Shown here piece after piece: positions 1 to 7,840 of a DNA stretch of 64,000 nt. This DNA is from Mucilaginibacter sp. OK283 (GTDB taxonomy: Bacteria; Bacteroidota; Bacteroidia; Sphingobacteriales; Sphingobacteriaceae): the NCBI RefSeq assembly GCF_900110415.1, contig NZ_FODR01000004.1:434001-498000 (forward strand). Direction: 5' to 3'. The position numbers and the translations under genes are program-made. Under the pieces are notes generated by a model that was not told the origin of the DNA, ran no database searches, and saw only the letters and a program-made list of their open reading frames with translations. Numbering within the stretch: position 1 is the first letter of the stretch; each line of letters opens with the position of its first letter.

Positions 1-404
1 AACTAACCGACGAGCAAATTGCCGGCTTCACAGCGCCCGACCGTAATAGCGGCACCTATCTTTTAGGGCATTTAACCGCGGTAAGCGACGGCCTTTTTAC
101 CTATTTAGAACTTGGCGAGCGTCTTTACCCGCAGATGGATGAGATATTCCTGAAAAACTCCGATAACTCCGGGCTGGAAAAACCGCCGATAGCCGATATC
201 AAAGCTGCCTGGCACAACGTAAACACCACCCTCAAACAAAAATTTGATGCCATGCAGCCCGAAGACTGGTTTACCAAACACAGCGCCATCCCTGCCGAAG
301 ATTTTGCAAAAGAACCCCATCGCAACAAACTGAATATCCTCATCAACAGAACCGTTCACCAGGGCTACCACATGGGGCAACTGGCCTATTTGGTGAAAAA
401 GTAG
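1..404 (+). CDS. DinB-like family protein (5' end outside window)
   Basis: The reading frame is open from the first bases of the window (frame starting at base 3) to the TAG at 402-404, so the start codon lies upstream. The visible part is about 133 residues. It has the pattern of the DinB/YfiT four-helix bundle: a GHLTAVSDGL segment near the front carrying one conserved His, and RTVHQGYHMGQLAYL at the C-terminus carrying the two His of the C-terminal HxxxH motif. In this superfamily three His bind a metal, and members act as thiol-dependent transferases or have unknown substrates. Nothing in the context tells the substrate. It ends three bases before a repeat element. Confidence 0.75.
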   Translation, partial: LTDEQIAGFTAPDRNSGTYLLGHLTAVSDGLFTYLELGERLYPQMDEIFLKNSDNSGLEKPPIADIKAAWHNVNTTLKQKFDAMQPEDWFTKHSAIPAEDFAKEPHRNKLNILINRTVHQGYHMGQLAYLVKK

Positions 405-406
405 AT

Positions 407-494
407 AGCCCCTCCAAACCTCCCCTGAAGGGGAGGCTTTAAGAAAAGCCTCTTCGCAAATCAAAAAGTTCCCCCTTCAGGGGGTTAGGGGGCT
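407..494. repeat. MITE/REP-like inverted-repeat element, copy 1
   Basis: The element starts with AGCCCCTCC and ends with TAGGGGGCT, so its ends are inverted. It contains two internal G/C hairpins (CTCCCCtgaaGGGGAG and CCCCCttcaGGGGG). Its right half, bases 456-494, is matched base for base by 58906-58944. No coding capacity. It sits directly after the DinB stop codon and could also act as a terminator for that gene. Confidence 0.7.
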
Positions 495-559
495 TCCTCC
501 TGACAATTCCATGATCTCAATTTGACAAATGGATGGTACTATGCCTAAATAAACAGCTG

Positions 560-567
560 TATATTTG
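560..567 (+). promoter_or_regulatory. Bacteroidota -7 element of the tetR promoter
   Basis: TATATTTG matches the TAnnTTTG consensus of the primary sigma factor of Bacteroidota exactly. It lies 35 bases before the tetR start. No TTTG -33 box sits at the usual spacing; the nearest, at 521-524, is too far away. The palindromic operator begins two bases downstream, so a repressor bound there would cover the transcription start. Confidence 0.55.
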
Positions 568-568
568 C

Positions 569-591
569 TTAACGCTGTTAAATGATTTAAG
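569..591. promoter_or_regulatory. Putative TetR operator, site 1 (before tetR)
   Basis: Two overlapping palindromes: TTAAC-GCT-GTTAA (569-581), and GTTAAAT-G-ATTTAA (577-590). The 23-base block is the inverted equivalent of 1232-1254, matching at 20 of 23 positions. The position between the -7 element and the tetR start codon suggests autorepression. Binding by the adjacent TetR protein is inferred. Confidence 0.65.
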
Positions 592-602
592 GCGTAAATA
601 AA

Positions 603-1208
603 ATGGCCAGTAAAGAACGTATTCAACGCTTAAAAGACGAAACCAGGATAAATATCCTGAATGCCGCGCTCCAAATTGTTAAAGAGGAGGGATGGCAGGC
701 TTTAAGTATGCGTAAAATTGCCGATGTAATTGAATACACCGCACCTATCATATATGAATATTACGCTAATAAAGAAGCTATTTTGCTGGAACTTGCCCGC
801 AAAGGCTACTTATTATTAGCTAAAGACCTTAGGACAGCTCACGAACAACACTTGCTGCCAGAAAAACAACTGGAGGCTATGTGGCTTGCCTACTGGAATT
901 TCGCCTTTGCCAACAAAGAGCTTTACCAGATTATGTTTGGCGTTACTACCAATTGCTGTTGCGACGAGATAAACAAGCTGGAAGAATCTGTGATGCCCTG
1001 GGACCTGTTCACCGATGTAATTGGCAAGGTGATGCGTATTGACAATCCCGAATCGGATGTTATTTGCACTAAATATTACACTTTTTGGTCTGTTGTACAT
1101 GGGTTGGTGTCTATCAACTTATTGCGGCGCGGTTCATCAGACGATATCAATCGCCAGGTATTAATGGATGCTATTACCGGTATCATCAGGTCGATAAAAC
1201 CTGAGTAA
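603..1208 (+). CDS. TetR/AcrR family transcriptional repressor of the efflux operon
   Basis: 201 residues, normal for TetR regulators. The N-terminal helix-turn-helix spans about residues 13-60 (RINILNAALQIVKEEG, then LSMRKIADVIEYTAPIIYEYY with the usual Y-Y-F-like recognition helix end). The C-terminal two thirds is the ligand-binding and dimer domain. It carries three consecutive Cys (NCCCDE, about residues 118-120), a possible thiol or metal sensing site, though this is a guess. It lies upstream of, and codirectional with, the RND efflux operon. Matching palindromic sites before both units indicate that it represses itself and the pump, as AcrR-type regulators do. Confidence 0.9.
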   Translation: MASKERIQRLKDETRINILNAALQIVKEEGWQALSMRKIADVIEYTAPIIYEYYANKEAILLELARKGYLLLAKDLRTAHEQHLLPEKQLEAMWLAYWNFAFANKELYQIMFGVTTNCCCDEINKLEESVMPWDLFTDVIGKVMRIDNPESDVICTKYYTFWSVVHGLVSINLLRRGSSDDINRQVLMDAITGIIRSIKPE

Positions 1209-1231
1209 TTTTTTGCTTCGAAAATAACATC

Positions 1232-1254
1232 GTTAAATAATTTAACAGTGTTAA
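1232..1254. promoter_or_regulatory. Putative TetR operator, site 2 (before RND operon), with a third half copy
   Basis: A perfect 15-bp palindrome GTTAAATAATTTAAC (1232-1246) overlaps TTAAC-AGT-GTTAA (1242-1254). The block is site 1 in opposite orientation, with three differences. A further copy of the core, TAAACAGTGTTAA, lies at 1323-1335 (12 of 13 bases). Apart from these sites I see no gene in the 337-base stretch 1209-1545. TTTG at 1212-1215 is a possible -33 box for a promoter overlapped by the operator, but no clean -7 element follows. Confidence 0.65.
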
Positions 1255-1545
1255 ATAAAAGTAAACTCAACAACAAATAAATAATAAAACAACTATGGAT
1301 ATCAACTTTTACATAGCGTTACTAAACAGTGTTAAGTCATCAAACACAAAACGCGGCAACTATTTAGCTACAAAACGTTAGCTCAGTTAGTAATCACCAC
1401 CGATAGCCTTAAAAACAAAGGTTATCATTTCAATAAAAATCACACATATATCAATTCAGCAATGAAAACAATTAACTCAACATATATCTACCAGCCGCAA
1501 GGCAACAAAATGAATCACAATCTATCACCCTCAAAATTAAGTATC

Positions 1546-2682
1546 ATGAAAATTATCCCATTAGCGCTTTTAGCACTCACATTATATGGTTGCTCGCCCA
1601 AGCCGCAAACGCAGCAGGCACCGCCACCGCCGGCACTACCTGTTGCCGCAATAGCATCGGGCACACAAACTACTTACCAGGAATATCCTGCATCTATTGA
1701 AGGTACCGTTAACGTAGAAGTTCGTCCGCAGGTAAACGGTACTTTAGACAAGGTATTTGTTGACGAAGGTGCTTTTGTAAGCGCCGGCCAGCCCATATTT
1801 AAAATAAATGAGCAGCCTTACCGCGCAGCCTTAAACAACGCCCTGGCCAGCTTACACGCGGCCGAAGCAGCAGCAGGTAACGCGCAACTTGAAGTTGACA
1901 AGCTTACACCGCTGGTTGAAAACAAGGTAGTATCTGATTACCAGTTAAAAACCGCAAAAGCCAGCCTGCAGGTTGCTAAAGCCAATATCGAATCGGCTAA
2001 GGCAAATGTGTCAACCGCGCAAATTAATTTAGGCTATACCTTAATAAAAGCACCGGTTAGCGGTTATATCGGTCGTTTACTCAAAAAACAGGGAAGTCTG
2101 GTTACTCCGCAGGATGTGGAAGCTTTAACCCAATTGTCTGATGTGCATGATGTGCATGTTTACTTCTCTTTGGGCGAAAAAGATTTCGTAGCCTTTAAAG
2201 AACAGTATCCCGGTACTACTTTAAAAGAAAAACTACAGCACTTGCCTACGGTATCATTACTACTAGCAGATGGCAGCCAATATGCCAAACAAGGTAAAAT
2301 AGACGTGATAGACGGCCAGTTTGATAAAAACACAGGCGCTATTACCATCAGGGCAAACTTTGCCAATCCCGATGGTTTGTTACGTGCCGGTAATACAGGT
2401 AAAGTACGTTTAAGCTTACAACATACGGATGCATTGATAGTGCCCGAGTCGGCTACTGTCGAAATGCAGGATAAGGTGTTTGTTTTCGCACTTGCCGATA
2501 GCAATAAAGTGAAAAAAGTACCTATCAACATTGTAGGCAAAAGCGGCGAAAACTACCTGGTTAAAGATGGCCTTAAAGCCGGCGACCAAATTGTACTAAG
2601 CGGCATGGACCACTTAGCCGAAGGTATGGTAATAGCACCTCAAAAAGCTACTGATAAGGTTGCTGCTGTAGTTAATAAATAA
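1546..2682 (+). CDS. RND efflux periplasmic adaptor (membrane fusion) lipoprotein
   Basis: AcrA/MexA-type adaptor that bridges the inner-membrane pump and the outer-membrane channel. I chose the ATG at 1546 over the in-frame ATG at 1462 because it begins a lipoprotein signal peptide, MKIIPLALLALTLYGC, with lipobox LYGC. The earlier start would add 28 polar residues in front. The proline-rich linker is followed by the lipoyl half motifs (VEVRPQVNGTLDKVFVDEGA and IKAPVSGYIGRLLKKQG), an alpha-hairpin between them, and beta-barrel and membrane-proximal domains. About 378 residues, usual for the family. First gene of the efflux operon, 151 bases before the pump gene. Confidence 0.93.
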   Translation: MKIIPLALLALTLYGCSPKPQTQQAPPPPALPVAAIASGTQTTYQEYPASIEGTVNVEVRPQVNGTLDKVFVDEGAFVSAGQPIFKINEQPYRAALNNALASLHAAEAAAGNAQLEVDKLTPLVENKVVSDYQLKTAKASLQVAKANIESAKANVSTAQINLGYTLIKAPVSGYIGRLLKKQGSLVTPQDVEALTQLSDVHDVHVYFSLGEKDFVAFKEQYPGTTLKEKLQHLPTVSLLLADGSQYAKQGKIDVIDGQFDKNTGAITIRANFANPDGLLRAGNTGKVRLSLQHTDALIVPESATVEMQDKVFVFALADSNKVKKVPINIVGKSGENYLVKDGLKAGDQIVLSGMDHLAEGMVIAPQKATDKVAAVVNK

Positions 2683-2833
2683 GAATCAAGAGTTAGGATT
2701 TAGGTAAAAGGCTAAAGGCCAAAGGTGAAAGGTTTAATTGGTAGCCGTTTGTATCGTTCAATTACGAAATGATAGGTGGCGTCTAATAAATCCGAAATCG
2801 CACTTCCGAAATCCGAATTAAAAAATTAAAATC

Positions 2834-5800
2834 ATGTTTCAAAAATTCATAGAAAGACCGGTACTTTCAACCGTTATCTCCATATTATTGGTGATAGTAG
2901 GGGTACTTGGTTTAACAAAACTGCCCTTAGAGCGGTTCCCGAATATCGCTCCTCCGGCGGTATTGGTATCGGCTGTTTACCCGGGCGCTAATGCCGAGAC
3001 TATTTTGCGTTCTGTTACGCCTTCGTTAGAAGAAGCGATTAACGGTGTGGAAAATATGACCTATATGACATCTACCGCCAGTAACGATGGTACATTGGGT
3101 ATCACCGTTTACTTTAAACAGGGTACCAACCCCGATCAGGCAGCTGTAAACGTTCAAAACCGTGTTTCGCAGGCTACAAGCCAGTTACCGGCCGAGGTTG
3201 TTCAATATGGTATAACCACAACCAAACAGCAAAACAGCTTCATTGGTGCTATGGCCATCTACTCAGAAGATCCTAAAAAATACGATCAAACCTTTGTGGC
3301 AAACTATGCACAGATTAACATTGTGCCCGAAATTAAACGTATCACGGGTGTAGGTTCGGCCAGTATATTTGGTGGTATTAAGGATTACTCTATGCGTGTT
3401 TGGCTTAATCCTGCGCAAATGGCAACTTACAAAGTTACACCCGCCGAAGTAATGGCAGCTATACAGGACAAAAACCTTGAAGCCGCGCCTGGTAAATTTG
3501 GTGAGCGCAGTAACGAGGCATTTGAATATGTAATTAAATATAAAGGTAAGCTTACCAAACCAGAGGAATATCAGAATATCGCTATCCGTGCAAACGCAGA
3601 TGGTTCTGTATTGCATTTAAAAGATGTAGCCCGTGTTGAACTGGGCGCCTATTCCTATAATAGCGTAAGTAACCTGAACGGGCACGACGGTATTATTATT
3701 GGTATCATACAGTTGTCGGGCTCAAACGCCAACCAAATTCAGATTGAGATTGATAAGCTGATGGTTAAGTTATCTAAAGATTTCCCGGCAGGTATCAAAT
3801 ACAATCAGTTTTATCGTACCAAAACCGATCTTGATGAATCAATTAACCAGGTTGAACATACATTGGTAGAGGCTTTTATACTGGTGTTCATCGTAGTGTT
3901 TATATTCCTGCAGGATTTCAGGTCGACATTGATTCCGGCTATAGCTGTTCCGGTGGCCATTATCGGTACGTTCTTCTTCATGAACCTGTTTGGTTTCTCG
4001 GTTAACCTTTTAACCCTGTTTGCCCTGGTGCTGGCCATAGGTATTGTGGTGGATGATGCTATTGTGGTAGTGGAGGCCGTGCATGCCAAAATGGAGCACG
4101 ACCCAAGCCTAACCCCTAAGGCAGCAACTACCGAGGCTATGCACGAAATTACAGGCGCTATTATATCTATTACGCTGGTTATGGCTGCCGTGTTTTTACC
4201 GGTTAGCTTCATGGTGGGCTCAACAGGTATATTTTACCGGCAGTTTGCCTTAACTATGGCTATAGCTATTATTATATCGGCTGTTAACGCTTTAACCTTA
4301 AGCCCTGCACTTGCCGCTTTGTTCTTAAAGAACAAACACAGCGCAGATGGCCATGACGCACCTAAAAAAGGCTTTGTAGATAAATTTTATGCAGGCTTTA
4401 ATGGTGGTTTTAATTATATGACCAACAGGTATGTAGGAGGCTTAAAATTCCTTATCCGTAAAAAGTGGCTGAGCATAGGTGGATTGGTGTTGGTAATAGC
4501 AGCTACCGTTTACCTGGTAAACAGAACAAAAACGGGCTTTATTCCAACTGAAGACCAGGGCTTTGTGGCCATTGCTGTTAGCACGCCATCCGGTACATCA
4601 TTAAGCGGTACCAATAAAATCTTTAAACAAGCCGAAGATCAGCTGAAAACTTTACCGTCGGCAAGGTTTGTTACCGCATTGTCTGGTTTTAACTTTTTAA
4701 CCCAATCCAGCAGTCCATCTGCCGGTGTAATCTTCCTGTTATTAAAACCAAATGAACAGCGGGGAGCAGTTAAAAATATTGACGAGATACAGAACATTGT
4801 TAGAGGAAGATTAGGCGGCATACCTGGCGGTACTTTCTTTGTGTTCAGTTTTCCAACGGTGCCAGGTTTTAGTAACGTAGAAGCCTTGGATGTGGTATTG
4901 CAGGATAAAACCAACGGTAAGCTGGATAAATTTAGTGGTGTTGCCAATAATTTTATAGGAAAGCTGATGCAGAAACCAGCAATAGCTTATGCCTTTACAT
5001 CTTATAAAGCAGATTATCCTCAGTTGCAATTAGAAATTGATGACGAAAAGGCCGGTCAGTTGGGCGTAAATGTTAAAGACATTTTACAAACTATGCAGGC
5101 GTATTTTGGTACAGCTCAGGCGTCAGATTTCAACCGCTTTGGTAAATACTACCGCGTGGTAGTGCAGGCTGATACTGCCGATAGAACAGATCCTTCGGCA
5201 ATTGACAGGGTATTTGTTAAAAACAAAGCAGGCGAAAATGTACCTATCAATACACTGGTTAAATTAACCCGTGTGTATGGTTCAGAAACGGCTTCCCGTT
5301 ATAACCTGTTCAACTCTATCGAGATCAACGCTATCCCAAAACCGGGTTATAGTTCTGGTGATGCCATTAAAGCTATACAGGAAACAGCACAGGAACAATT
5401 GCCTACCGGCTTTGCCTATGAGTTTGCTGGTCAAACCCGTGAGGAGATTGCTTCGGGCGGTCAGTCGGCTATTATCTTTATGCTTTGTTTGGTGTTTGTA
5501 TACTTCTTATTATCAGCACAATATGAAAGCTATATATTGCCATTGGCTGTTATCCTTTCAATCCCTACAGGTATTTTAGGTGTGTTTGTGGTATTAGGTT
5601 TAACCGGTATCGAAAACAACATTTATGTACAGGTGGCTTTAATCATGCTCATTGGCTTGTTAGCCAAAAATGCCATCCTTATTGTAGAGTTTGCGGTACA
5701 GCGCCGAAAAGCGGGGCATGGTTTAATTGAATCGGCGATTGAAGCTGCAAGGCTGAGGATACGCCCAATCATCATGACGTCGCTGGCTTTCGTATTCGGT

Positions 5801-6049
5801 TTATTCCCGATGAGTATTGCCACAGGCCCATCAGCACAAGGTAACCACTCTATTAGTATAGGTGCAGCCGGAGGGATGGTTTCAGGAGTAATTTTAGGAT
5901 TGTTCATCATCCCGGTATTGTTTGTGATATTCCAGGGATTACAGGAACGAATCAGCGGTGTACCATTGGCCGTGCTGAATGGTGACGGGCCAGGCCACAA
6001 AAAAGGGCACGCAATTGATCCTAAAAAATTGGAACTACAGAATAATTAA
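2834..6049 (+). CDS. RND multidrug efflux permease, HAE1 (AcrB/MexB) family
   Basis: 1071 residues, a full-length hydrophobic/amphiphilic efflux RND pump: twelve expected membrane helices and two large periplasmic porter loops. The N-terminus (MFQKFIERPVLSTVISI) and the proton-relay helix 4 segment LAIGIVVDDAIVVVE with its Asp pair are typical of AcrB. The usual helix 10-12 motifs (GLLAKNAILIVEFA, RIRPIIMTSLAFVFGLFPM) are present. It would export amphiphilic toxic compounds using the proton gradient, as a trimer with the adaptor and channel encoded on either side. No defect visible. Confidence 0.96.
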   Translation: MFQKFIERPVLSTVISILLVIVGVLGLTKLPLERFPNIAPPAVLVSAVYPGANAETILRSVTPSLEEAINGVENMTYMTSTASNDGTLGITVYFKQGTNPDQAAVNVQNRVSQATSQLPAEVVQYGITTTKQQNSFIGAMAIYSEDPKKYDQTFVANYAQINIVPEIKRITGVGSASIFGGIKDYSMRVWLNPAQMATYKVTPAEVMAAIQDKNLEAAPGKFGERSNEAFEYVIKYKGKLTKPEEYQNIAIRANADGSVLHLKDVARVELGAYSYNSVSNLNGHDGIIIGIIQLSGSNANQIQIEIDKLMVKLSKDFPAGIKYNQFYRTKTDLDESINQVEHTLVEAFILVFIVVFIFLQDFRSTLIPAIAVPVAIIGTFFFMNLFGFSVNLLTLFALVLAIGIVVDDAIVVVEAVHAKMEHDPSLTPKAATTEAMHEITGAIISITLVMAAVFLPVSFMVGSTGIFYRQFALTMAIAIIISAVNALTLSPALAALFLKNKHSADGHDAPKKGFVDKFYAGFNGGFNYMTNRYVGGLKFLIRKKWLSIGGLVLVIAATVYLVNRTKTGFIPTEDQGFVAIAVSTPSGTSLSGTNKIFKQAEDQLKTLPSARFVTALSGFNFLTQSSSPSAGVIFLLLKPNEQRGAVKNIDEIQNIVRGRLGGIPGGTFFVFSFPTVPGFSNVEALDVVLQDKTNGKLDKFSGVANNFIGKLMQKPAIAYAFTSYKADYPQLQLEIDDEKAGQLGVNVKDILQTMQAYFGTAQASDFNRFGKYYRVVVQADTADRTDPSAIDRVFVKNKAGENVPINTLVKLTRVYGSETASRYNLFNSIEINAIPKPGYSSGDAIKAIQETAQEQLPTGFAYEFAGQTREEIASGGQSAIIFMLCLVFVYFLLSAQYESYILPLAVILSIPTGILGVFVVLGLTGIENNIYVQVALIMLIGLLAKNAILIVEFAVQRRKAGHGLIESAIEAARLRIRPIIMTSLAFVFGLFPMSIATGPSAQGNHSISIGAAGGMVSGVILGLFIIPVLFVIFQGLQERISGVPLAVLNGDGPGHKKGHAIDPKKLELQNN

Positions 6050-6154
6050 TCTTTGAGAATCAAGAATCAAGAGCCAGGAATCCAGACTTTAAAAAGTTGT
6101 TGAAGCCGTCTTGATTCTTGACTCTAATCTCTTGATTCTATTAATATTAAAAAA
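6050..6154. repeat. Intergenic AGAATCAAGA-type inverted repeat
   Basis: The spacer between pump and channel genes carries AGAATCAAGAATCAAGAG at 6056-6073 and its inverse as TCTTGATTCTTG (6109-6120) and CTCTTGATTCT (6129-6139). A near copy of the right part, GTCTTGATTCTTGACTCT, recurs at 60848-60865. It lies inside an operon, so the RNA probably folds into a hairpin here. This repeat class is common in spacers of the group. Confidence 0.6.
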
Positions 6155-7579
6155 ATGAAACGTTATATAACTCCATTAGCTTTTGTATTACTTACGGCCT
6201 TTTTAAGCGCTTGTAAAGTATCAAAGGATGTGGAAACACCCAAACCAGAGCTGCCGGTTGCTTTCAGGAGCGCCACAGCCATAACCACTGCCGATACCAG
6301 CAGCATAGCCGATATACAGTGGAAGAATTTTTTTACCGACGCGACCCTGCAAAAGCTGATTGACAGCGCCATAGCAAAAAATTATGACATGCAGATAGCG
6401 GTCAAAAATATTGATGCAGCACAGTTACTGTTTAAACAGGTAAAATGGAATTATGTACCCGAGGTTGCACTAAATGTAACGGCAAGCAGCAGCCGCCCGA
6501 GCGATAACAGCCTCAACGGATTAAGCATTAAACAGTATGGCTTAAGTACCAAACACATTGAAGATTATTCAGCAAACCTTGCCCTTTCGTGGGAGGCCGA
6601 TATCTGGGGCAAAATCCGTAACCAAAGCCGCCAGGCACTTGCAGAATACCTGCAAACAGCCGAAGCAAAAAAGGCTATTCAAACCAATATCGTAGCAAAC
6701 GTATCGCAAGGTTACTATAACCTGCTGATGCTTGATGCACAATTGGATATAGCTAAAAAGAATGTTAAACTGAATGACAGTACTATCCGGATCATCCGGT
6801 TACAATATGATGCCGGCCAGGTAACTTTACTGGCAGTACAACAGGCCGAAGCACAGCAGCAGGCAGCTGCGCAGTTGGTACCACAGTTTGAAAGGAACGT
6901 AGCTGTACAGGAAAACGCTCTTAGTATCTTGGCAGGCAAATTGCCGGATGCTATCGAACGCAATGGCACATTAAATGATGTTAAATTCCCCGAAACGCTA
7001 ACTGCCGGGGTTCCATCGGCCATCATCAGCCGCAGGCCCGATATCAGGACACAGGAACTGGCTTTAACTATTGCCAACGCCAAAGTCGGCATTACCAAAT
7101 CTGAAATGTACCCGGCTTTAAGGATCACCGCAAGCGGTGGCGTTAACTCCTTTAAGGCCAGCAATTGGTTTAATATTCCAGCTTCGTTGTTTGGTATAGT
7201 TGGCGGTAGTGTTGTAACTCCATTACTGGAGCACAAACAATTAAGTACTACTTACAAAGTTGCACAAATTGACCGCGAAAAAACGGTACTGCAATTCAGG
7301 CAATCGGTTTTAAATGCGGTTGGCGAGGTATCTGACGCCCTGGTTAAAATTGAAAAGCTAAAACAGGAGCAAGCCATAGCTGCAAATCGTGTAAAAACCC
7401 TGCAGCAAGCTACAACAAACGCCAGCATGTTATTTAAAAACGGCCTGGCTAATTACCTGGAAGTAATAACAGCCCAGGGCAATGTATTGCAAGGTGAATT
7501 AGCACTTGCTACCATTAAAAGAGATGAGCTAAGCGCTACTGCCGAACTTTACCGTTCATTAGGTGGCGGATGGAAGTGA
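6155..7579 (+). CDS. Outer-membrane efflux channel lipoprotein (TolC/OprM, NodT family)
   Basis: 474 residues with a lipoprotein signal peptide (MKRYITPLAFVLLTAFLSAC, lipobox LSAC) and two repeats of the OEP domain. Recognisable family segments are QWKNFFTDATLQKLIDSAI near residue 50, SWEADIWGKIRNQSRQA near 150, SRRPDIRTQELALTIANAKVG near 295, and a C-terminal LYRSLGGGWK ending. It forms the trimeric outer-membrane exit duct for the RND pump. Last gene of the operon, followed by a strong terminator. Confidence 0.95.
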   Translation: MKRYITPLAFVLLTAFLSACKVSKDVETPKPELPVAFRSATAITTADTSSIADIQWKNFFTDATLQKLIDSAIAKNYDMQIAVKNIDAAQLLFKQVKWNYVPEVALNVTASSSRPSDNSLNGLSIKQYGLSTKHIEDYSANLALSWEADIWGKIRNQSRQALAEYLQTAEAKKAIQTNIVANVSQGYYNLLMLDAQLDIAKKNVKLNDSTIRIIRLQYDAGQVTLLAVQQAEAQQQAAAQLVPQFERNVAVQENALSILAGKLPDAIERNGTLNDVKFPETLTAGVPSAIISRRPDIRTQELALTIANAKVGITKSEMYPALRITASGGVNSFKASNWFNIPASLFGIVGGSVVTPLLEHKQLSTTYKVAQIDREKTVLQFRQSVLNAVGEVSDALVKIEKLKQEQAIAANRVKTLQQATTNASMLFKNGLANYLEVITAQGNVLQGELALATIKRDELSATAELYRSLGGGWK

Positions 7580-7647
7580 TTTGGTAAGTAGTTGATTAAG
7601 TTGATTAGGAGGGTAGTTTAGCTTTATCAGCTTATTGCCAAATATTC

Positions 7648-7682
7648 GGGGCCGGTCGTATTTAATACGACCGGCCCCTTTT
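7648..7682 (+). terminator. Intrinsic terminator of the RND operon
   Basis: A perfect inverted repeat of 15-base arms (GGGGCCGGTCGTATT and its complement, 7648-7678) is followed by TTTT at 7679-7682. It lies 69 bases after the channel gene. Confidence 0.9.
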
Positions 7683-7840
7683 CGTAGAGGGGTATAATTG
7701 CGTCCCTCGCGTTTATGTCTACGCCATGTGTTTAAATAAAGCAGCCAGGTGCCCAAATTCAGATATTACAAATAAATTACCTCGATTTAGCATAAAATCG
7801 CTATCATAGCGCAACCCCAATAATTTTGACTTGTTTTTTA

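Noticed and set aside
1376..1400. TAGCTCAGTTAG resembles the D arm of a tRNA
   Set aside because: No acceptor, anticodon or T arm can be formed around it; no TTCGA loop follows within tRNA length.
3811..4212. 133-codon antisense ORF in the RND pump gene
   Set aside because: Mirror of a strongly conserved pump frame; Ser/Thr-rich composition is typical of antisense reading of hydrophobic helices.
6715..7236. 173-codon ORF opposite the outer-membrane channel gene
   Set aside because: Antisense to a conserved gene, no recognisable domain, Ser/Ala/Cys-biased.
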